Shown here: positions 41,274 to 50,721 of the stretch, in pieces
Position numbering within the stretch: the first letter of the stretch is position 1
Layout of the letters: every line of letters begins with the position of its first letter
Assembly: GCA_947491755.1 (NCBI GenBank)
Contig: CANLKV010000004.1
Location: forward strand, 124,001-188,000
Length of the DNA stretch: 64,000 bases
DNA from: an uncultured Nonlabens sp.
Lineage (GTDB): Bacteria; Bacteroidota; Bacteroidia; Flavobacteriales; Flavobacteriaceae
Direction: 5' to 3'
The notes under the pieces: model-generated
Database searches by the model: none
What the model was told of the DNA's origin: nothing
The model's input: only the letters and a program-made list of their open reading frames with translations
Program-made: the position numbers and the translations under genes

Positions 41274-41877
41274 TCTGTATTGCGTCTGTGTCTATAATTA
41301 GTGAATCGATCTGCGTTTCTTGATCTTCTCGCATACCATCGCCTAGTACAAGGTCTATTGTACTAGCTTTACGCAGCTGTGTCCCTGACTCAAGAAGCTG
41401 TCCATCATGCCGCATTTCCAGTACCATATCTTTTGCAATATTTTGCTGGTAGGTAATGTTTCCTATTTTAAAACCTAAAGCCTGTAAGCTAGGTATTGCC
41501 TGTCTTTTTGTTTTGAATACAACATTAGGCACGGTGATCAAGCCATATCCTGATGGATTTAACTTGATATAAATCTGTCTGTTTTCCTTTACAAAGCTTC
41601 CTGGTTCTGGATTTTGTTCGATAACAGATCGTGGTGGAAAGTCGGGATTAAAGCTAGCGCTGTCAATAATGTGTCTTCTCAAATCTAGCTGCTCTAGAAT
41701 TAGATCTGTTTCTACAAGACTTTTACGTGCTAGGTCTGGAACCTCAATTTTCTGACCGTGATTTGTGTGCCAGTCCAACCAGTATAAATACCCCAAACAT
41801 AGCACTACAATTAATCCTGCAGCAAGAAGTACTTGTACCCAGAAGGTTTTAGTAAACATGAACTGAATAAAATTCAT
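41260..41877 (-). CDS. Membrane-anchored PASTA-domain protein
   Basis: 205 residues: a short cytoplasmic start, one membrane helix (~residues 11-32, VQVLLAAGLIVVLCLGYLYW), then two PASTA repeats (IEVPDLARKSLVETDLILEQ; ITVPNVVFKTKRQAIPSLQA) and an acidic tail. PASTA domains bind peptidoglycan or muropeptides in kinases and PBPs; no kinase or transpeptidase domain is attached here. It faces ddl across a 134-bp divergent region, so a cell-wall role is plausible. Confidence 0.88.
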   Translation of the reverse strand: MNFIQFMFTKTFWVQVLLAAGLIVVLCLGYLYWLDWHTNHGQKIEVPDLARKSLVETDLILEQLDLRRHIIDSASFNPDFPPRSVIEQNPEPGSFVKENRQIYIKLNPSGYGLITVPNVVFKTKRQAIPSLQALGFKIGNITYQQNIAKDMVLEMRHDGQLLESGTQLRKASTIDLVLGDGMREDQETQIDSLIIDTDAIQNDAE

Positions 41878-41974
41878 AAATAAAGCGTTGTAATAAGCGC
41901 CCCTCGAGCAGCCTTGAAGTTAAAATATCAAGCAAAGATAAGAATCTATGAGGTCTTTAGAACGAGAGCTTTTG

Positions 41975-41982
41975 TAACTTTG
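41975..41982 (+). promoter_or_regulatory. Promoter -7 element of ddl-coaD-M14
   Basis: TAACTTTG in the divergent region; 29 nt before the ATG at 42012. No TTG at the expected distance. Confidence 0.45.
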
Positions 41983-42011
41983 TTGTGTATGTTACGGCAA
42001 ATTCAGGCTAT

Positions 42012-42992
42012 ATGAAAAACATCGCAGTCATTATGGGCGGCTATTCCAGTGAGAAAGAAATTTCCATAAAAAGCGGTGAGGTGATTATGAATCATCTAGA
42101 CCCGGCAAAGTTTAAAGGCTTTCCTATTGTAATTGAAAAAGACAAATGGTTCTTAAAAGATAGCACTCAAGACACCCATGTTGACAAGAACGATTTTTCA
42201 ATAACGCTGCATGGCCAAAAAATAAGCTTTGATTGTGTGTATAACACCATCCATGGCACCCCTGGAGAGGATGGTATCTTCCAGGCATACTTACAATTAA
42301 TAGGTATTCCACACACATCGTGCGACAGTTATCAATCTGCCATAACGTTCAATAAACGAGATTGCATTGCTGTATTGAAGCCATGGAGTATCCACACGGG
42401 ACGTCACTTGTACTTAAATGCTGGCGAGCATATTGAACCTTCAGCAATTGTTGATGTGGTGGGCCTTCCCTGTTTTGTAAAAGCAAATCGTAGTGGTAGC
42501 AGCTTTGGTGTTTCAAAGGTTTATGAGGAGTCCGCTTTCGCGAAAGCGTTACAAATTGCATACCAGGTGGATGACGAGATCATTATTGAATCCTTCCTAG
42601 ATGGAATGGAAGTATCTGTAGGAATCTACAAATTAGGTGAGCATATTCACGCCTTGCCGCCTACAGAGATTGTGAGCGAAAATGACTTTTTTGACTATGA
42701 GGCAAAGTACATGGGTAAATCAGAAGAGATAACTCCTGCCCGACTTACAGAAACTGCGACCCTGGCTGTACAAGAATTAAGCAAACGTATTTATGCGATT
42801 CTAAAGCTAAAAGGTATCGCCAGAGCAGATTTTATTTTCCATGAGGGCACTCCTCACTTTATAGAAATAAATACCAATCCTGGTATGAGCAGTGAAAGTA
42901 TCATTCCTAAACAAATCAGGGCTAGCGGCCAAAAATTGCAAGATGTTCTTACCGCCATCATCGAGGATACCATCAAATACCATAAATCATGA
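42012..42992 (+). CDS. ddl: D-alanine--D-alanine ligase
   Basis: 326 residues from ATG 42012 (MKNIAVIMGGYSSEKEISIK); a GTG at 41985 is in frame but adds nine non-conserved residues. ATP-grasp signatures: HGTPGEDGIFQAYLQLIGIP, FVKANRSGSSFGVSKV, GIARADFIFHEGTPHFIEIN and NTNPGMSSESIIPKQ. Makes D-Ala-D-Ala for peptidoglycan. Its stop overlaps the coaD start (ATGA). Palindrome copy 6 encodes SAFAKAL. Confidence 0.96.
   Translation: MKNIAVIMGGYSSEKEISIKSGEVIMNHLDPAKFKGFPIVIEKDKWFLKDSTQDTHVDKNDFSITLHGQKISFDCVYNTIHGTPGEDGIFQAYLQLIGIPHTSCDSYQSAITFNKRDCIAVLKPWSIHTGRHLYLNAGEHIEPSAIVDVVGLPCFVKANRSGSSFGVSKVYEESAFAKALQIAYQVDDEIIIESFLDGMEVSVGIYKLGEHIHALPPTEIVSENDFFDYEAKYMGKSEEITPARLTETATLAVQELSKRIYAILKLKGIARADFIFHEGTPHFIEINTNPGMSSESIIPKQIRASGQKLQDVLTAIIEDTIKYHKS
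42533..42548. repeat. Dispersed palindrome copy 6 (in ddl)
   Basis: CGCTTTCGCGAAAGCG, perfect 16 bp, read as S-A-F-A-K-A in the segment after VSKVYEE. Confidence 0.95.
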
Positions 42993-43444
42993 AAAGAGCT
43001 GTATTTCCAGGAAGTTTTGACCCGATAACTTTGGGCCATAGCGATATTATCAACCGTGGGCTGCAATTATTTGATGAAATTATAATTGCAATAGGCGTTA
43101 ATGCAGACAAAAAATACATGTTTGATCTGGAGGATCGTGTATCGTTTATAAAAACATTGTATCGTAATGAACCTAAAATAAAGGTGGAGACCTATACCGG
43201 CTTAACGGTGGATTATTGTAAAGAAAATAACGCTCAATTTATATTGCGAGGACTGCGCAATCCCGCAGATTTTGAATTTGAAAAAGCAATTGCTCATACT
43301 AATAGAGTGTTGAGCGAGATTGAAACCGTCTTTTTATTAACCAGTGTTAAAACAAGTTATATCTCATCATCAATTGTTCGAGACGTGATGCGCAATGGTG
43401 GGGATTATAAACTACTGGTACCCAAAACCGTCGTGAAAAAATGA
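42989..43444 (+). CDS. coaD: Phosphopantetheine adenylyltransferase
   Basis: 151 residues of nucleotidyltransferase fold: RAVFPGSFDPITLGHSDIIN carries the TxGH motif, ISSSIVRDV is the C-terminal ISSTxxR-type motif. Penultimate step of coenzyme A synthesis. Overlaps ddl and the M14 peptidase by 4 bp each, so the three genes are translationally coupled. Confidence 0.97.
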   Translation: MKRAVFPGSFDPITLGHSDIINRGLQLFDEIIIAIGVNADKKYMFDLEDRVSFIKTLYRNEPKIKVETYTGLTVDYCKENNAQFILRGLRNPADFEFEKAIAHTNRVLSEIETVFLLTSVKTSYISSSIVRDVMRNGGDYKLLVPKTVVKK

Positions 43445-45189
43445 GAAATTTCCTTATAGTTAGTATTATTTTTTTCTTGAATAGCTGCGATACCCATGAT
43501 AAAACGAGTCCGGCAGTAAATATTGCAGATTATCAAACCCCTTTTGAAAAGGGCAACGGCAATCAAACAGCTACCTACCAGGAGGTTATTGAATTTTATG
43601 AGCGATTAGCAGCAGATTTTAATACGGTCAGTATTGAGGAAATAGGGATGACAGATGCTGGTAAGCCTCTACACGTTATACATTACTCTAATCGACCTAT
43701 TGACTGGGAAAAATCAAAAGAAGATCATATCAAAATACTAGTAAACAATGGTATTCATCCTGGCGAGAGTGATGGGATCGATGCCACTATGATGCTCGTA
43801 CGAGACCTCGCTACTGGTAAAATTACTGTTGATGATAATGTTATTTTTAGCACGATAGCTATTTACAATGTAGGCGGCTCTCTTAATCGCAATACCAGTA
43901 GTAGGACAAATCAAAATGGACCAGAATCATATGGCTTTAGAGGTAATGCTCGCAATTATGATTTAAATAGGGATTTTATAAAGTCTGACACGCGTAATGC
44001 CCGCGCTTTTGCTACAGTTTTTCATAACATCAATCCAGATATTTTTATTGATAACCATGTAAGCAATGGTGCTGATTATCAATATACTTTGACGCATTTA
44101 TTTACCCAGCACAATAGATTAGGAGGGAGTGCTGGAGAGTACCTTCACAACCAGTTACAACCAGCACTAGAGGAGGCTCTTAAAGATAGATCCTTGCTCA
44201 TTACCCCATATGTAAATGTGTACAATCAAGCCCCAGAAGAGGGTTTCAGTCAATTTGTGGATTACCCACGATACTCAACTGGTTACACAAGCCTCTGGAA
44301 TGTTTTAGGAATGATGGTAGAAACTCATATGTTGAAACCCTATGATGATCGTGTATATGGTACCAAAGCAATTATGGAAGAAATGATTGCCATAGGCAGC
44401 GCTGACGTGAAAAAAATCAAAAAAATAAGAACAGCGTCGTTTGTTGAAAATACAACTGCCCGTTATTACCCACTAGAGTTTGAGCTTGATAAACAAAAAG
44501 CTGATACGCTACAGTTTTTAGGCTATGAGGCTAGCAACAACATCAGTGAATTGACTGGAAATCCTTTACAGACTTACGACAGATCAAAACCTTTCAAGAA
44601 AAAGACGCCTTACTATAACTACTTTAAGGTTACCGACTCTATAAAAATTCCCGACTTTTATGTTATTCCGCAAGGACAGTGGGAAGTAATTGATCTAATG
44701 AGATTAAATAATATAGAAATACGTACCCTGGATCAAGACACAACCTTACCATTGACAGTTTACCGCATAAAAGATTATCAAACTGCCTCTAGAGCTTATG
44801 AAGGTCACTATCCACATAGCGACATAGTGTTGCAAGAGTTTATAGAGGAAATCAATCTATCACAAGATGATGTTATAGTTGACACGCGTCAACCAGGTAT
44901 CAAATATATTTTAGAAACTCTAGAACCGCAGATGCCAGACTCGTTTTTTAAATGGAACTTCTTTGATACTATTTTACAAAGGAAAGAAGGCTTTTCTGCC
45001 TATGTTTTTGAAGCAACTGCTAGGAAGCTCCTATCCGATCATCCAGAAATTAAAAGTAAGTTTGATAGCCTAAAAAAGACAGATGAACGTTTTGCAAGAA
45101 GCAATAGTGCACAATTATCATGGTTGCATGAAAGGTCTGCTAATTATGAAAAGGCGCATTTGAGATATCCTATTTATAAGAGCAATTAA
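43441..45189 (+). CDS. M14-family zinc carboxypeptidase, probable lipoprotein
   Basis: 582 residues. N-terminal lipoprotein signal (IIFFLNSC, Cys at ~16). Zinc ligands H and E in NNGIHPGESDGID, second His in IFIDNHVSNGADYQYT, general-base Glu in GMMVETHMLKP. The ~270 residues after the catalytic domain are a family-specific C-terminal region. Likely periplasmic or surface-exposed peptide hydrolase; a murein-peptide role would fit the ddl neighbourhood but is inference. Converges on the NUDIX gene; stop codons share TTAA. Confidence 0.87.
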   Translation: MRNFLIVSIIFFLNSCDTHDKTSPAVNIADYQTPFEKGNGNQTATYQEVIEFYERLAADFNTVSIEEIGMTDAGKPLHVIHYSNRPIDWEKSKEDHIKILVNNGIHPGESDGIDATMMLVRDLATGKITVDDNVIFSTIAIYNVGGSLNRNTSSRTNQNGPESYGFRGNARNYDLNRDFIKSDTRNARAFATVFHNINPDIFIDNHVSNGADYQYTLTHLFTQHNRLGGSAGEYLHNQLQPALEEALKDRSLLITPYVNVYNQAPEEGFSQFVDYPRYSTGYTSLWNVLGMMVETHMLKPYDDRVYGTKAIMEEMIAIGSADVKKIKKIRTASFVENTTARYYPLEFELDKQKADTLQFLGYEASNNISELTGNPLQTYDRSKPFKKKTPYYNYFKVTDSIKIPDFYVIPQGQWEVIDLMRLNNIEIRTLDQDTTLPLTVYRIKDYQTASRAYEGHYPHSDIVLQEFIEEINLSQDDVIVDTRQPGIKYILETLEPQMPDSFFKWNFFDTILQRKEGFSAYVFEATARKLLSDHPEIKSKFDSLKKTDERFARSNSAQLSWLHERSANYEKAHLRYPIYKSN

Positions 45190-45776
45190 TCATTGATAAA
45201 AACATCCTTGATATTTGCATAACTCATCTCTAGAGATTGCATTGCTTGTTCCTGATTTAACCACACGGCTTGATCTATACCTTCCTTAGTTTGTGGTGTA
45301 AGAACACCTGTATAGTCAGTTCTCATAGCATACCAGTGAGTCAGTTTGAGCCGCAGCTTATCATTGCGTGAAAAAATATGGTAAGTAGGTGCTATATACT
45401 TTTCAATTGCCAAAGATTGTACTCCAGTCTCCTCCTCTACCTCTCTTATAGCAGTTTCTTCAACACTTTCATTTTTCTCTGCCTTACCTTTTGGTAGATC
45501 CCATTTTCCGTTGCGATGGATAAATAGATACTCTTCTTCCCTGTTTTTTACAAGTCCCCCTGCTGCAATCACTAGGGGTAATTTTTTATGCAAGCGCTTT
45601 AATAGCTTTTTCTCATTGCGAGAATATAATAAAGGCCTGGTAACCTTCCCCTTCTTGATAGCTTTGATCAATTTTTTAAAACTTACCGTCTTCAAATTAA
45701 ATGCATCATGATCTGGAAAAAGATCCTTGTCTGATGTCACAATAATGGCGACCTCTTTGACAAAAACTTTATACAT
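45186..45776 (-). CDS. NUDIX hydrolase
   Basis: 196 residues from ATG 45776 (MYKVFVKEVAIIVTSDKD); an ATG three codons upstream at 45785 is equally possible, while a still longer frame to 45899 would run into pyrE coding DNA. The Nudix box is GKAEKNESVEETAIREVEEETG (split: G-x5-E-x7-REVEEETG), preceded by GKWDLPK. Substrate not predictable. Its start codon is adjacent to, or overlaps, that of divergent pyrE. Confidence 0.88.
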   Translation of the reverse strand: MYKVFVKEVAIIVTSDKDLFPDHDAFNLKTVSFKKLIKAIKKGKVTRPLLYSRNEKKLLKRLHKKLPLVIAAGGLVKNREEEYLFIHRNGKWDLPKGKAEKNESVEETAIREVEEETGVQSLAIEKYIAPTYHIFSRNDKLRLKLTHWYAMRTDYTGVLTPQTKEGIDQAVWLNQEQAMQSLEMSYANIKDVFIND

Positions 45777-45779
45777 TTG
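45772..45779 (+). promoter_or_regulatory. Promoter -7 element of pyrE, inside the NUDIX start region
   Basis: TACATTTG-CGGC-ATG: 4-nt gap to the pyrE ATG at 45784. It overlaps the first codons of the divergent NUDIX gene. The nearest TTG (45757-45759) is only 12 nt away, so the -33 part is not convincing. Confidence 0.55.
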
Positions 45780-45783
45780 CGGC

Positions 45784-46428
45784 ATGGTCAGAGATAAAAA
45801 CGTTGGGATACAAACAGCTGAATTATTGTTACAAATAAAAGCAATAAAATTACAACCACAAAAACCCTTTACATGGGCTAGTGGATGGAAATCTCCCATT
45901 TATTGCGACAACCGTATTACTCTATCCTTTCCAGAGGTACGCAATTTTCTTAAAGAACAACTAGCCGTACAAATTAGAGAACGCTATGGGAAACCTGACG
46001 TTATTGCTGGTGTTGCAACAGGTGCTATAGGTATAGGTATGCTAGTTGCAGATCACATGGACGTCCCATTTATATACGTGCGCCCTGAGGCAAAAAAGCA
46101 TGGACGACAAAATCAGGTAGAAGGACAATTACAACCAGGACAAAAAGTGGTGGTGGTAGAGGATCTTATAAGCACAGGTAAAAGCAGCTTGAATGCCGTA
46201 TCTGCTCTGCAAACAGATGGAGCAAAAGTACTAGGGATGATTGCTTTGTTCTCATATGGTTTTGACTTTGCAAAAGAAAATTTTAAAACCGCTGGTATAG
46301 AATTGTCAACCTTAAGTGACTATGAACACCTACTTGCTGCAGCTATTGCCAAAGGTGATTTCGATGATCAAACCACGTCATTATTAAACAGCTGGAGACA
46401 AGATCCTAGCAACTGGAATAACTCTTAA
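45784..46428 (+). CDS. pyrE: Orotate phosphoribosyltransferase
   Basis: 214 residues from ATG 45784 (MVRDKNVGIQTAELLLQIKA), the family's usual length; a start at 45727 would add 19 residues overlapping NUDIX. PRPP-binding motif VVVVEDLISTGKSSLNAV and the flexible-loop PEAKKHGRQNQVEG are present. Converts orotate to OMP in pyrimidine synthesis. Followed after 9 bp by an SRPBCC gene. Confidence 0.95.
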   Translation: MVRDKNVGIQTAELLLQIKAIKLQPQKPFTWASGWKSPIYCDNRITLSFPEVRNFLKEQLAVQIRERYGKPDVIAGVATGAIGIGMLVADHMDVPFIYVRPEAKKHGRQNQVEGQLQPGQKVVVVEDLISTGKSSLNAVSALQTDGAKVLGMIALFSYGFDFAKENFKTAGIELSTLSDYEHLLAAAIAKGDFDDQTTSLLNSWRQDPSNWNNS

Positions 46429-46437
46429 TCAAACAAA

Positions 46438-46824
46438 ATGAATTTAGAAAGCCGCGTAGCACATACTCAAAAATCACCAGAAGAATTGTACAACTTTTTA
46501 ATTCAAGTGGAGAATTTCAAGATGTTGCTGCCAGACGATGCAAAGTTTGAATTGTTAGGAGATGATAAATTTCTATTCGGATTGAAAGGAATGCCCGAAA
46601 TTAAATTGACATTAAAAGAAAGTACACCATATTCAAAAGTTGTACTAGGTTCCTTAGGTGACAAACTATCATTTACACTTACCTGTGATATTCAAGAAGA
46701 GGCAAACGGCTCGCAAGCGCAATTGTTTTTCAATGGTGATTTTAACGCCATGATGGCCATGATGATTAAAGGTCCCATCAACAAATTTTTAGAACAACTT
46801 GCCACAGGAATAGAAAAGCTTTAA
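46438..46824 (+). CDS. SRPBCC-fold small protein
   Basis: 128 residues with the polyketide-cyclase/START-like pattern: MNLESRVAHTQKSPEELYNF start, LLPDDAKFELLGDD, then strands and the C-terminal helix GPINKFLEQLATGIEKL. Typical orthologues sit behind pyrE in Flavobacteriaceae. Ligand unknown. Its stop codon shares TTAA with convergent birA. Confidence 0.8.
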   Translation: MNLESRVAHTQKSPEELYNFLIQVENFKMLLPDDAKFELLGDDKFLFGLKGMPEIKLTLKESTPYSKVVLGSLGDKLSFTLTCDIQEEANGSQAQLFFNGDFNAMMAMMIKGPINKFLEQLATGIEKL

Positions 46825-47534
46825 TAAATCCACTGGATTTCCTTGAGATCATAGACACATACATGTCCTTCTTTGAGCAATACCAGCCGTCCCTGGGCAT
46901 CCACACCTTCTACTAACGCCTGGAAAGTAGAACCGTTTGCTTTAAAAGTGGTTAATTGATTTATTTTGTAGAAATGGTGGTTATATCGATTGATACAACT
47001 ATTGATGTGGGCTAATTGTGACTGGAGATAGGTCAAAAATTCGATAAGAAGAGATTCAACATTAAATCGTTTACCTGTTATTTGAGATAGGGATATAGCT
47101 TTAGGCAAGTCGTTGAACGCATCCTGATTTACGTTAAGACCTATACCCACAATGCTGCCACGCCTGTGTTCCCCAGAGCGTATATTTTCGATCAAAATAC
47201 CAGCGAGTTTATGATGAACTGACAGGATGTCGTTAGGCCATTTAATCAAAGCCTTTACCTGTAATTTTTCTCGCAACCATTCTACTACAACAACGGTAAT
47301 AAATTGATTGATTTGAATATCTGTGTAATTAACAAATGATTCTTTTATCAAAATACTGAATGTCAGGTTTTTAAAGGGTTCAGAGTTCCATACAGCTCCC
47401 ATTTGTCCTTTGCCAGCAGTTTGATGGTGGGTAAAGACAGTTGTGAGTTCAGGAAGTTCGCTTTCGCGAAAGCGAGATTTCAACGCCTCGTTAGTTGAAG
47501 CAGTGGCATGTATTTTGACTAGATTAATGGACAC
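46821..47534 (-). CDS. birA: Biotin--[acetyl-CoA-carboxylase] ligase, monofunctional
   Basis: 237 residues: KIHATASTNEALK, HHQTAGKGQMGAVWNSEP (biotinyl-AMP loop, GKGQMG in place of GRGRRG), IKWPNDILSVHHKLAGILIE and GIGLNVNQDAF. It lacks the N-terminal HTH of repressor-type BirA, so it only attaches biotin. The start is a GTG at 47534. Palindrome copy 7 encodes SRFRESEL near the N-terminus. Confidence 0.93.
   Translation of the reverse strand: MSINLVKIHATASTNEALKSRFRESELPELTTVFTHHQTAGKGQMGAVWNSEPFKNLTFSILIKESFVNYTDIQINQFITVVVVEWLREKLQVKALIKWPNDILSVHHKLAGILIENIRSGEHRRGSIVGIGLNVNQDAFNDLPKAISLSQITGKRFNVESLLIEFLTYLQSQLAHINSCINRYNHHFYKINQLTTFKANGSTFQALVEGVDAQGRLVLLKEGHVCVYDLKEIQWIY
47459..47474. 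repeat. Dispersed palindrome copy 7 (in birA)
   Basis: CGCTTTCGCGAAAGCG, perfect 16 bp with TT before it; read on the minus strand as R-F-R-E-S. Confidence 0.95.
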
Positions 47535-47586
47535 AAATAAAGATAAGTTTAGTGCTTCTTATAATCAAGAGCATTCAAAAAAAGAA

Positions 47587-47594
47587 TAAATTTG
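47587..47594 (+). promoter_or_regulatory. Putative -7 element of rsfS-ftsH
   Basis: TAAATTTG, 19 nt before the rsfS ATG; no TTG at the expected -33 position. Confidence 0.4.
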
Positions 47595-47613
47595 TGAATA
47601 CAAAAAATTTTTA

Positions 47614-47985
47614 ATGACCAAAGAAAAAGTCTCACCTGATGCCCTTATCACACAAATCATTGCCGGTGTAGAGGATGTAAAGGGAAATGATATCACTATA
47701 CTCGATTTAAGAGAAATTGAAAATACGGTTACCAGCTATTTTGTTATTTGTAACGGTACCTCAAATACTCAAGTAAATGCAATCGTAAACTCTGTACAAA
47801 GAAAAGTAAGTAAAGAACTGCAAGAAAATGCCTGGCATGTTGAAGGCGCAACCCAAGCAGAATGGGTACTTATGGACTATGTAGATGTAGTGGTGCACGT
47901 ATTTCAAAAACAAATACGGGAACATTACGACCTAGAGGGTTTGTGGGGTGATGCAAAAATGACCACCATTGAAAGTAGCTACTAA
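47614..47985 (+). CDS. rsfS: Ribosome silencing factor RsfS
   Basis: 123 residues: DITILDLREIENTVTSYFVI, GTSNTQVNAI, WVLMDYVDVVVHVFQ and REHYDLEGLWGDA are the RsfS/Iojap signature. It binds L14 (rplN, 16645-17013) and blocks subunit joining under starvation. First gene of the rsfS-ftsH-LUD-cdsA-psd-ACBP run. Confidence 0.96.
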   Translation: MTKEKVSPDALITQIIAGVEDVKGNDITILDLREIENTVTSYFVICNGTSNTQVNAIVNSVQRKVSKELQENAWHVEGATQAEWVLMDYVDVVVHVFQKQIREHYDLEGLWGDAKMTTIESSY

Positions 47986-48000
47986 TTTCAAATAAACTTA

Positions 48001-50034
48001 ATGTCTCAAGATAAAAGCAATTCCAAAAAGGACAAGTCTCCTAAAAAAGGACTCCCACTCAATCAAAAACCTAAATTTAGTATATGGTGGATAGTTGTAC
48101 CCATTATTTTACTGTTTCTAGGGTACAATTTTATAACCAGTGAGCTTACGGCACCACAAGTTACAACACCTAATGAATTTTTTAATTTTTTAGAAGATGG
48201 TGAGGTAAGTAAAGTTGTAGTTGTAAAAAACCGTAGCATTGCTCGTGTTTATTTAACGCAAGATGCTTTAAAACTACAGAAGCACAGCAAGGCAATCAAG
48301 GATGGCGTCATGGCTGGAGGCGATATACCCCAGTACAGTGTGGAATATGGGGATCTAGAGATTTTTGAACGTCGTATTAACGATATTATTCAAGAACGTG
48401 AGCTCGCTACTACTCTTAAATTTGATGCGGAAGATGATGGCTGGTCCAGTTTCTTGATCAATATTTTGCCCTTTGTAATCATTATAGGAATCTGGATCTT
48501 TTTAATGCGTCGCATGTCTGGAGGTGCTGGAGGCGGTGCTGGTGGACAGATATTTAATATCGGTAAATCAAAAGCTAAACTATTTGATCAAAAAACAGAT
48601 GTAAAAACGACTTTTAAGGACGTTGCCGGGCTTGAGGGTGCCAAAGAGGAAGTTCAAGAGATTGTTGATTTCCTAAAAAATCCCGACAAGTATACTAGCC
48701 TAGGAGGTAAAATTCCTAAAGGAGCTTTGCTTATAGGTTCTCCTGGTACAGGTAAAACATTGCTTGCCAAGGCTGTTGCTGGTGAAGCAAAGGTTCCGTT
48801 TTTCTCCTTAAGTGGATCTGATTTTGTTGAGATGTTTGTAGGTGTAGGTGCTAGCCGGGTACGTGACCTATTTAAGCAGGCCAAAGAAAAAAGTCCTGCA
48901 ATTATTTTTATTGATGAAATAGATGCGATAGGAAGAGCTCGAGGCAAATCTAACTTTTCTGGGTCTAATGATGAAAGAGAAAACACTCTTAATCAATTAT
49001 TGACAGAGATGGATGGGTTTGGCACTAATACAAATGTCATCGTACTCGCAGCAACAAACCGTGGAGATATTCTAGACAAGGCCTTGATGCGAGCAGGACG
49101 ATTTGATCGCCAGATATATGTGGACCTCCCAGATGTTAGAGAACGTGAGGCTATTTTTGAGGTTCACTTAAGACCTATTAAAAAGGTAGCTAATGAATTA
49201 GATACTGAGTTTTTAGCAAGACAGACACCTGGATTTAGTGGTGCAGATATTGCAAATGTTTGTAATGAGGCGGCTCTTATTGCGGCTAGAAATGGCAAAA
49301 AAGCTGTTGACAAGCAAGATTTCCTAGATGCAGTCGATCGTATTGTAGGCGGTCTAGAAAAGAAAAATAAACTAATAACACCTAGCGAAAAGAAAACCAT
49401 CGCCTATCACGAGGCTGGACATGCTACCGTAAGCTGGATGACAGAGCATGCAGCACCGCTGATAAAAGTTACTATAGTGCCTCGTGGACAGTCACTAGGT
49501 GCTGCGTGGTACTTACCAGAAGAACGTCAAATTGTTAGAGCAGAGCAAATGCTAGACGAGATGTGTGCTACTATGGGAGGTAGAGCGGCCGAAAAAGTAA
49601 TATTTGATAAAATTTCTACTGGAGCTTTAAGTGACTTAGAAAAAGTAACTAAGCAGGCGAGAGCCATGGTTACTATTTATGGTCTTAATGATAAAGTAGG
49701 AAACATAACCTACTATGACTCGAGTGGACAGCAAGAGTACACGATGACTAAACCTTATAGTGAATCTACTGCTGTTGTCATAGACGAAGAGATTTCTAAA
49801 ATCATCGAGGAGCAGTACCAAAGAGCGATAAATCTGCTAACTGAGCATAAAGATAAGCTTACAGAACTAGCAGAATTGCTGCTTGAAAAAGAAGTGATAT
49901 TCAAAGACGATTTAGAAAAGATTTTTGGTAAAAGAGCATTTGTAAAAGAAGAGCCTATAGCTCTTAAATCATCAAGCAGATCTGTTGCTACCCAAGAAAT
50001 CGAGAAAGAAGAAGATGTAAGCGAGGAAGAATAG
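48001..50034 (+). CDS. ftsH: ATP-dependent zinc metalloprotease FtsH
   Basis: 677 residues: membrane helix at ~28-48, a periplasmic domain, second helix ~153-170 ([15 protein letters not shown]), AAA domain with Walker A GSPGTGKT (Ser replaces the usual Pro), Walker [35 protein letters not shown], and the protease site HEAGH with third ligand Asp in [13 protein letters not shown] Gly/Ser-rich linker (GGAGGGAGG) and an acidic tail are seen. Degrades membrane proteins and regulators, facing the cytoplasm. Confidence 0.97.
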   Translation: MSQDKSNSKKDKSPKKGLPLNQKPKFSIWWIVVPIILLFLGYNFITSELTAPQVTTPNEFFNFLEDGEVSKVVVVKNRSIARVYLTQDALKLQKHSKAIKDGVMAGGDIPQYSVEYGDLEIFERRINDIIQERELATTLKFDAEDDGWSSFLINILPFVIIIGIWIFLMRRMSGGAGGGAGGQIFNIGKSKAKLFDQKTDVKTTFKDVAGLEGAKEEVQEIVDFLKNPDKYTSLGGKIPKGALLIGSPGTGKTLLAKAVAGEAKVPFFSLSGSDFVEMFVGVGASRVRDLFKQAKEKSPAIIFIDEIDAIGRARGKSNFSGSNDERENTLNQLLTEMDGFGTNTNVIVLAATNRGDILDKALMRAGRFDRQIYVDLPDVREREAIFEVHLRPIKKVANELDTEFLARQTPGFSGADIANVCNEAALIAARNGKKAVDKQDFLDAVDRIVGGLEKKNKLITPSEKKTIAYHEAGHATVSWMTEHAAPLIKVTIVPRGQSLGAAWYLPEERQIVRAEQMLDEMCATMGGRAAEKVIFDKISTGALSDLEKVTKQARAMVTIYGLNDKVGNITYYDSSGQQEYTMTKPYSESTAVVIDEEISKIIEEQYQRAINLLTEHKDKLTELAELLLEKEVIFKDDLEKIFGKRAFVKEEPIALKSSSRSVATQEIEKEEDVSEEE

Positions 50035-50096
50035 TTTGCCGTCCATAAATAAGTAGCTATATTTACATCAATCTGCTATAAGAGTCACGACAGGCA

Positions 50097-50720
50097 ATGA
50101 GTATATTCAAAAAAATCTTTGGAAAGACGGCTGATAAAGAAGACACTGGTAAGTCAACTTCCGAACGATCGAAATACATGCCTGAAGAAAAACTTCCTCT
50201 TGATGAACAATTCATCCATAATTTTACCCAGCAAGGGGGACGTTTTTTATATGCGGTAGACGAGAACGAAGTGCAACAACATTTTGAGGATATTCTAGTT
50301 GAGCACGACTTTTTTGAAACACCAGTATTCTGCTATGATGAACGCTTATGCGATCGTTTTGATGGATTCAATCTATCTTTTAATAGCTATAATAAAGACA
50401 GTTCTTTCTTCCTATCTACGTGCGAATATATTATTGCTGATAATGGTGCCATTCTTTTTTCTTCAAATCAAATAAAAGAAAGAAAACCTAAACAGCTTCC
50501 TGACACCTTTGTTATTCTAGGCAGTACCAGTCAAATTGTAGAGTCTATAGGAGAAGGTTTGCGTGGTATCAAGCTGCATAGCAAAGAGACGATACCTACC
50601 AATATTACTACGCTCAAAAACTTTCAAGATAACAGTGTGGTTAAAGAAAAGGAAAAAGATCTTATGAATTATGGAGTGCCTAATAAAAGACTTTATCTTA
50701 TACTTCTAGAAGATCTCTAA
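50097..50720 (+). CDS. LUD-domain (LutC/YkgG-like) protein
   Basis: 207 residues. The LUD pattern is seen in ITADNGAI-like CEYIIADNGAILFSSNQIKE, LPDTFVILGSTSQIVESIGE and the C-terminal PNKRLYLILLED. A charged N-terminal 50 residues lies before it. Stand-alone LUD proteins in this position (between ftsH and cdsA) are of unknown function; no lactate-oxidation partners are nearby. 2 bp from cdsA. Confidence 0.8.
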   Translation: MSIFKKIFGKTADKEDTGKSTSERSKYMPEEKLPLDEQFIHNFTQQGGRFLYAVDENEVQQHFEDILVEHDFFETPVFCYDERLCDRFDGFNLSFNSYNKDSSFFLSTCEYIIADNGAILFSSNQIKERKPKQLPDTFVILGSTSQIVESIGEGLRGIKLHSKETIPTNITTLKNFQDNSVVKEKEKDLMNYGVPNKRLYLILLEDL

Positions 50721-50721
50721 C

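Noticed and set aside
48721..48760. FtsH Walker A with Ser instead of Pro as a possible inactivation
   Set aside because: The functional G-x4-GKT core is intact (GSPGTGKT), so activity should be preserved.
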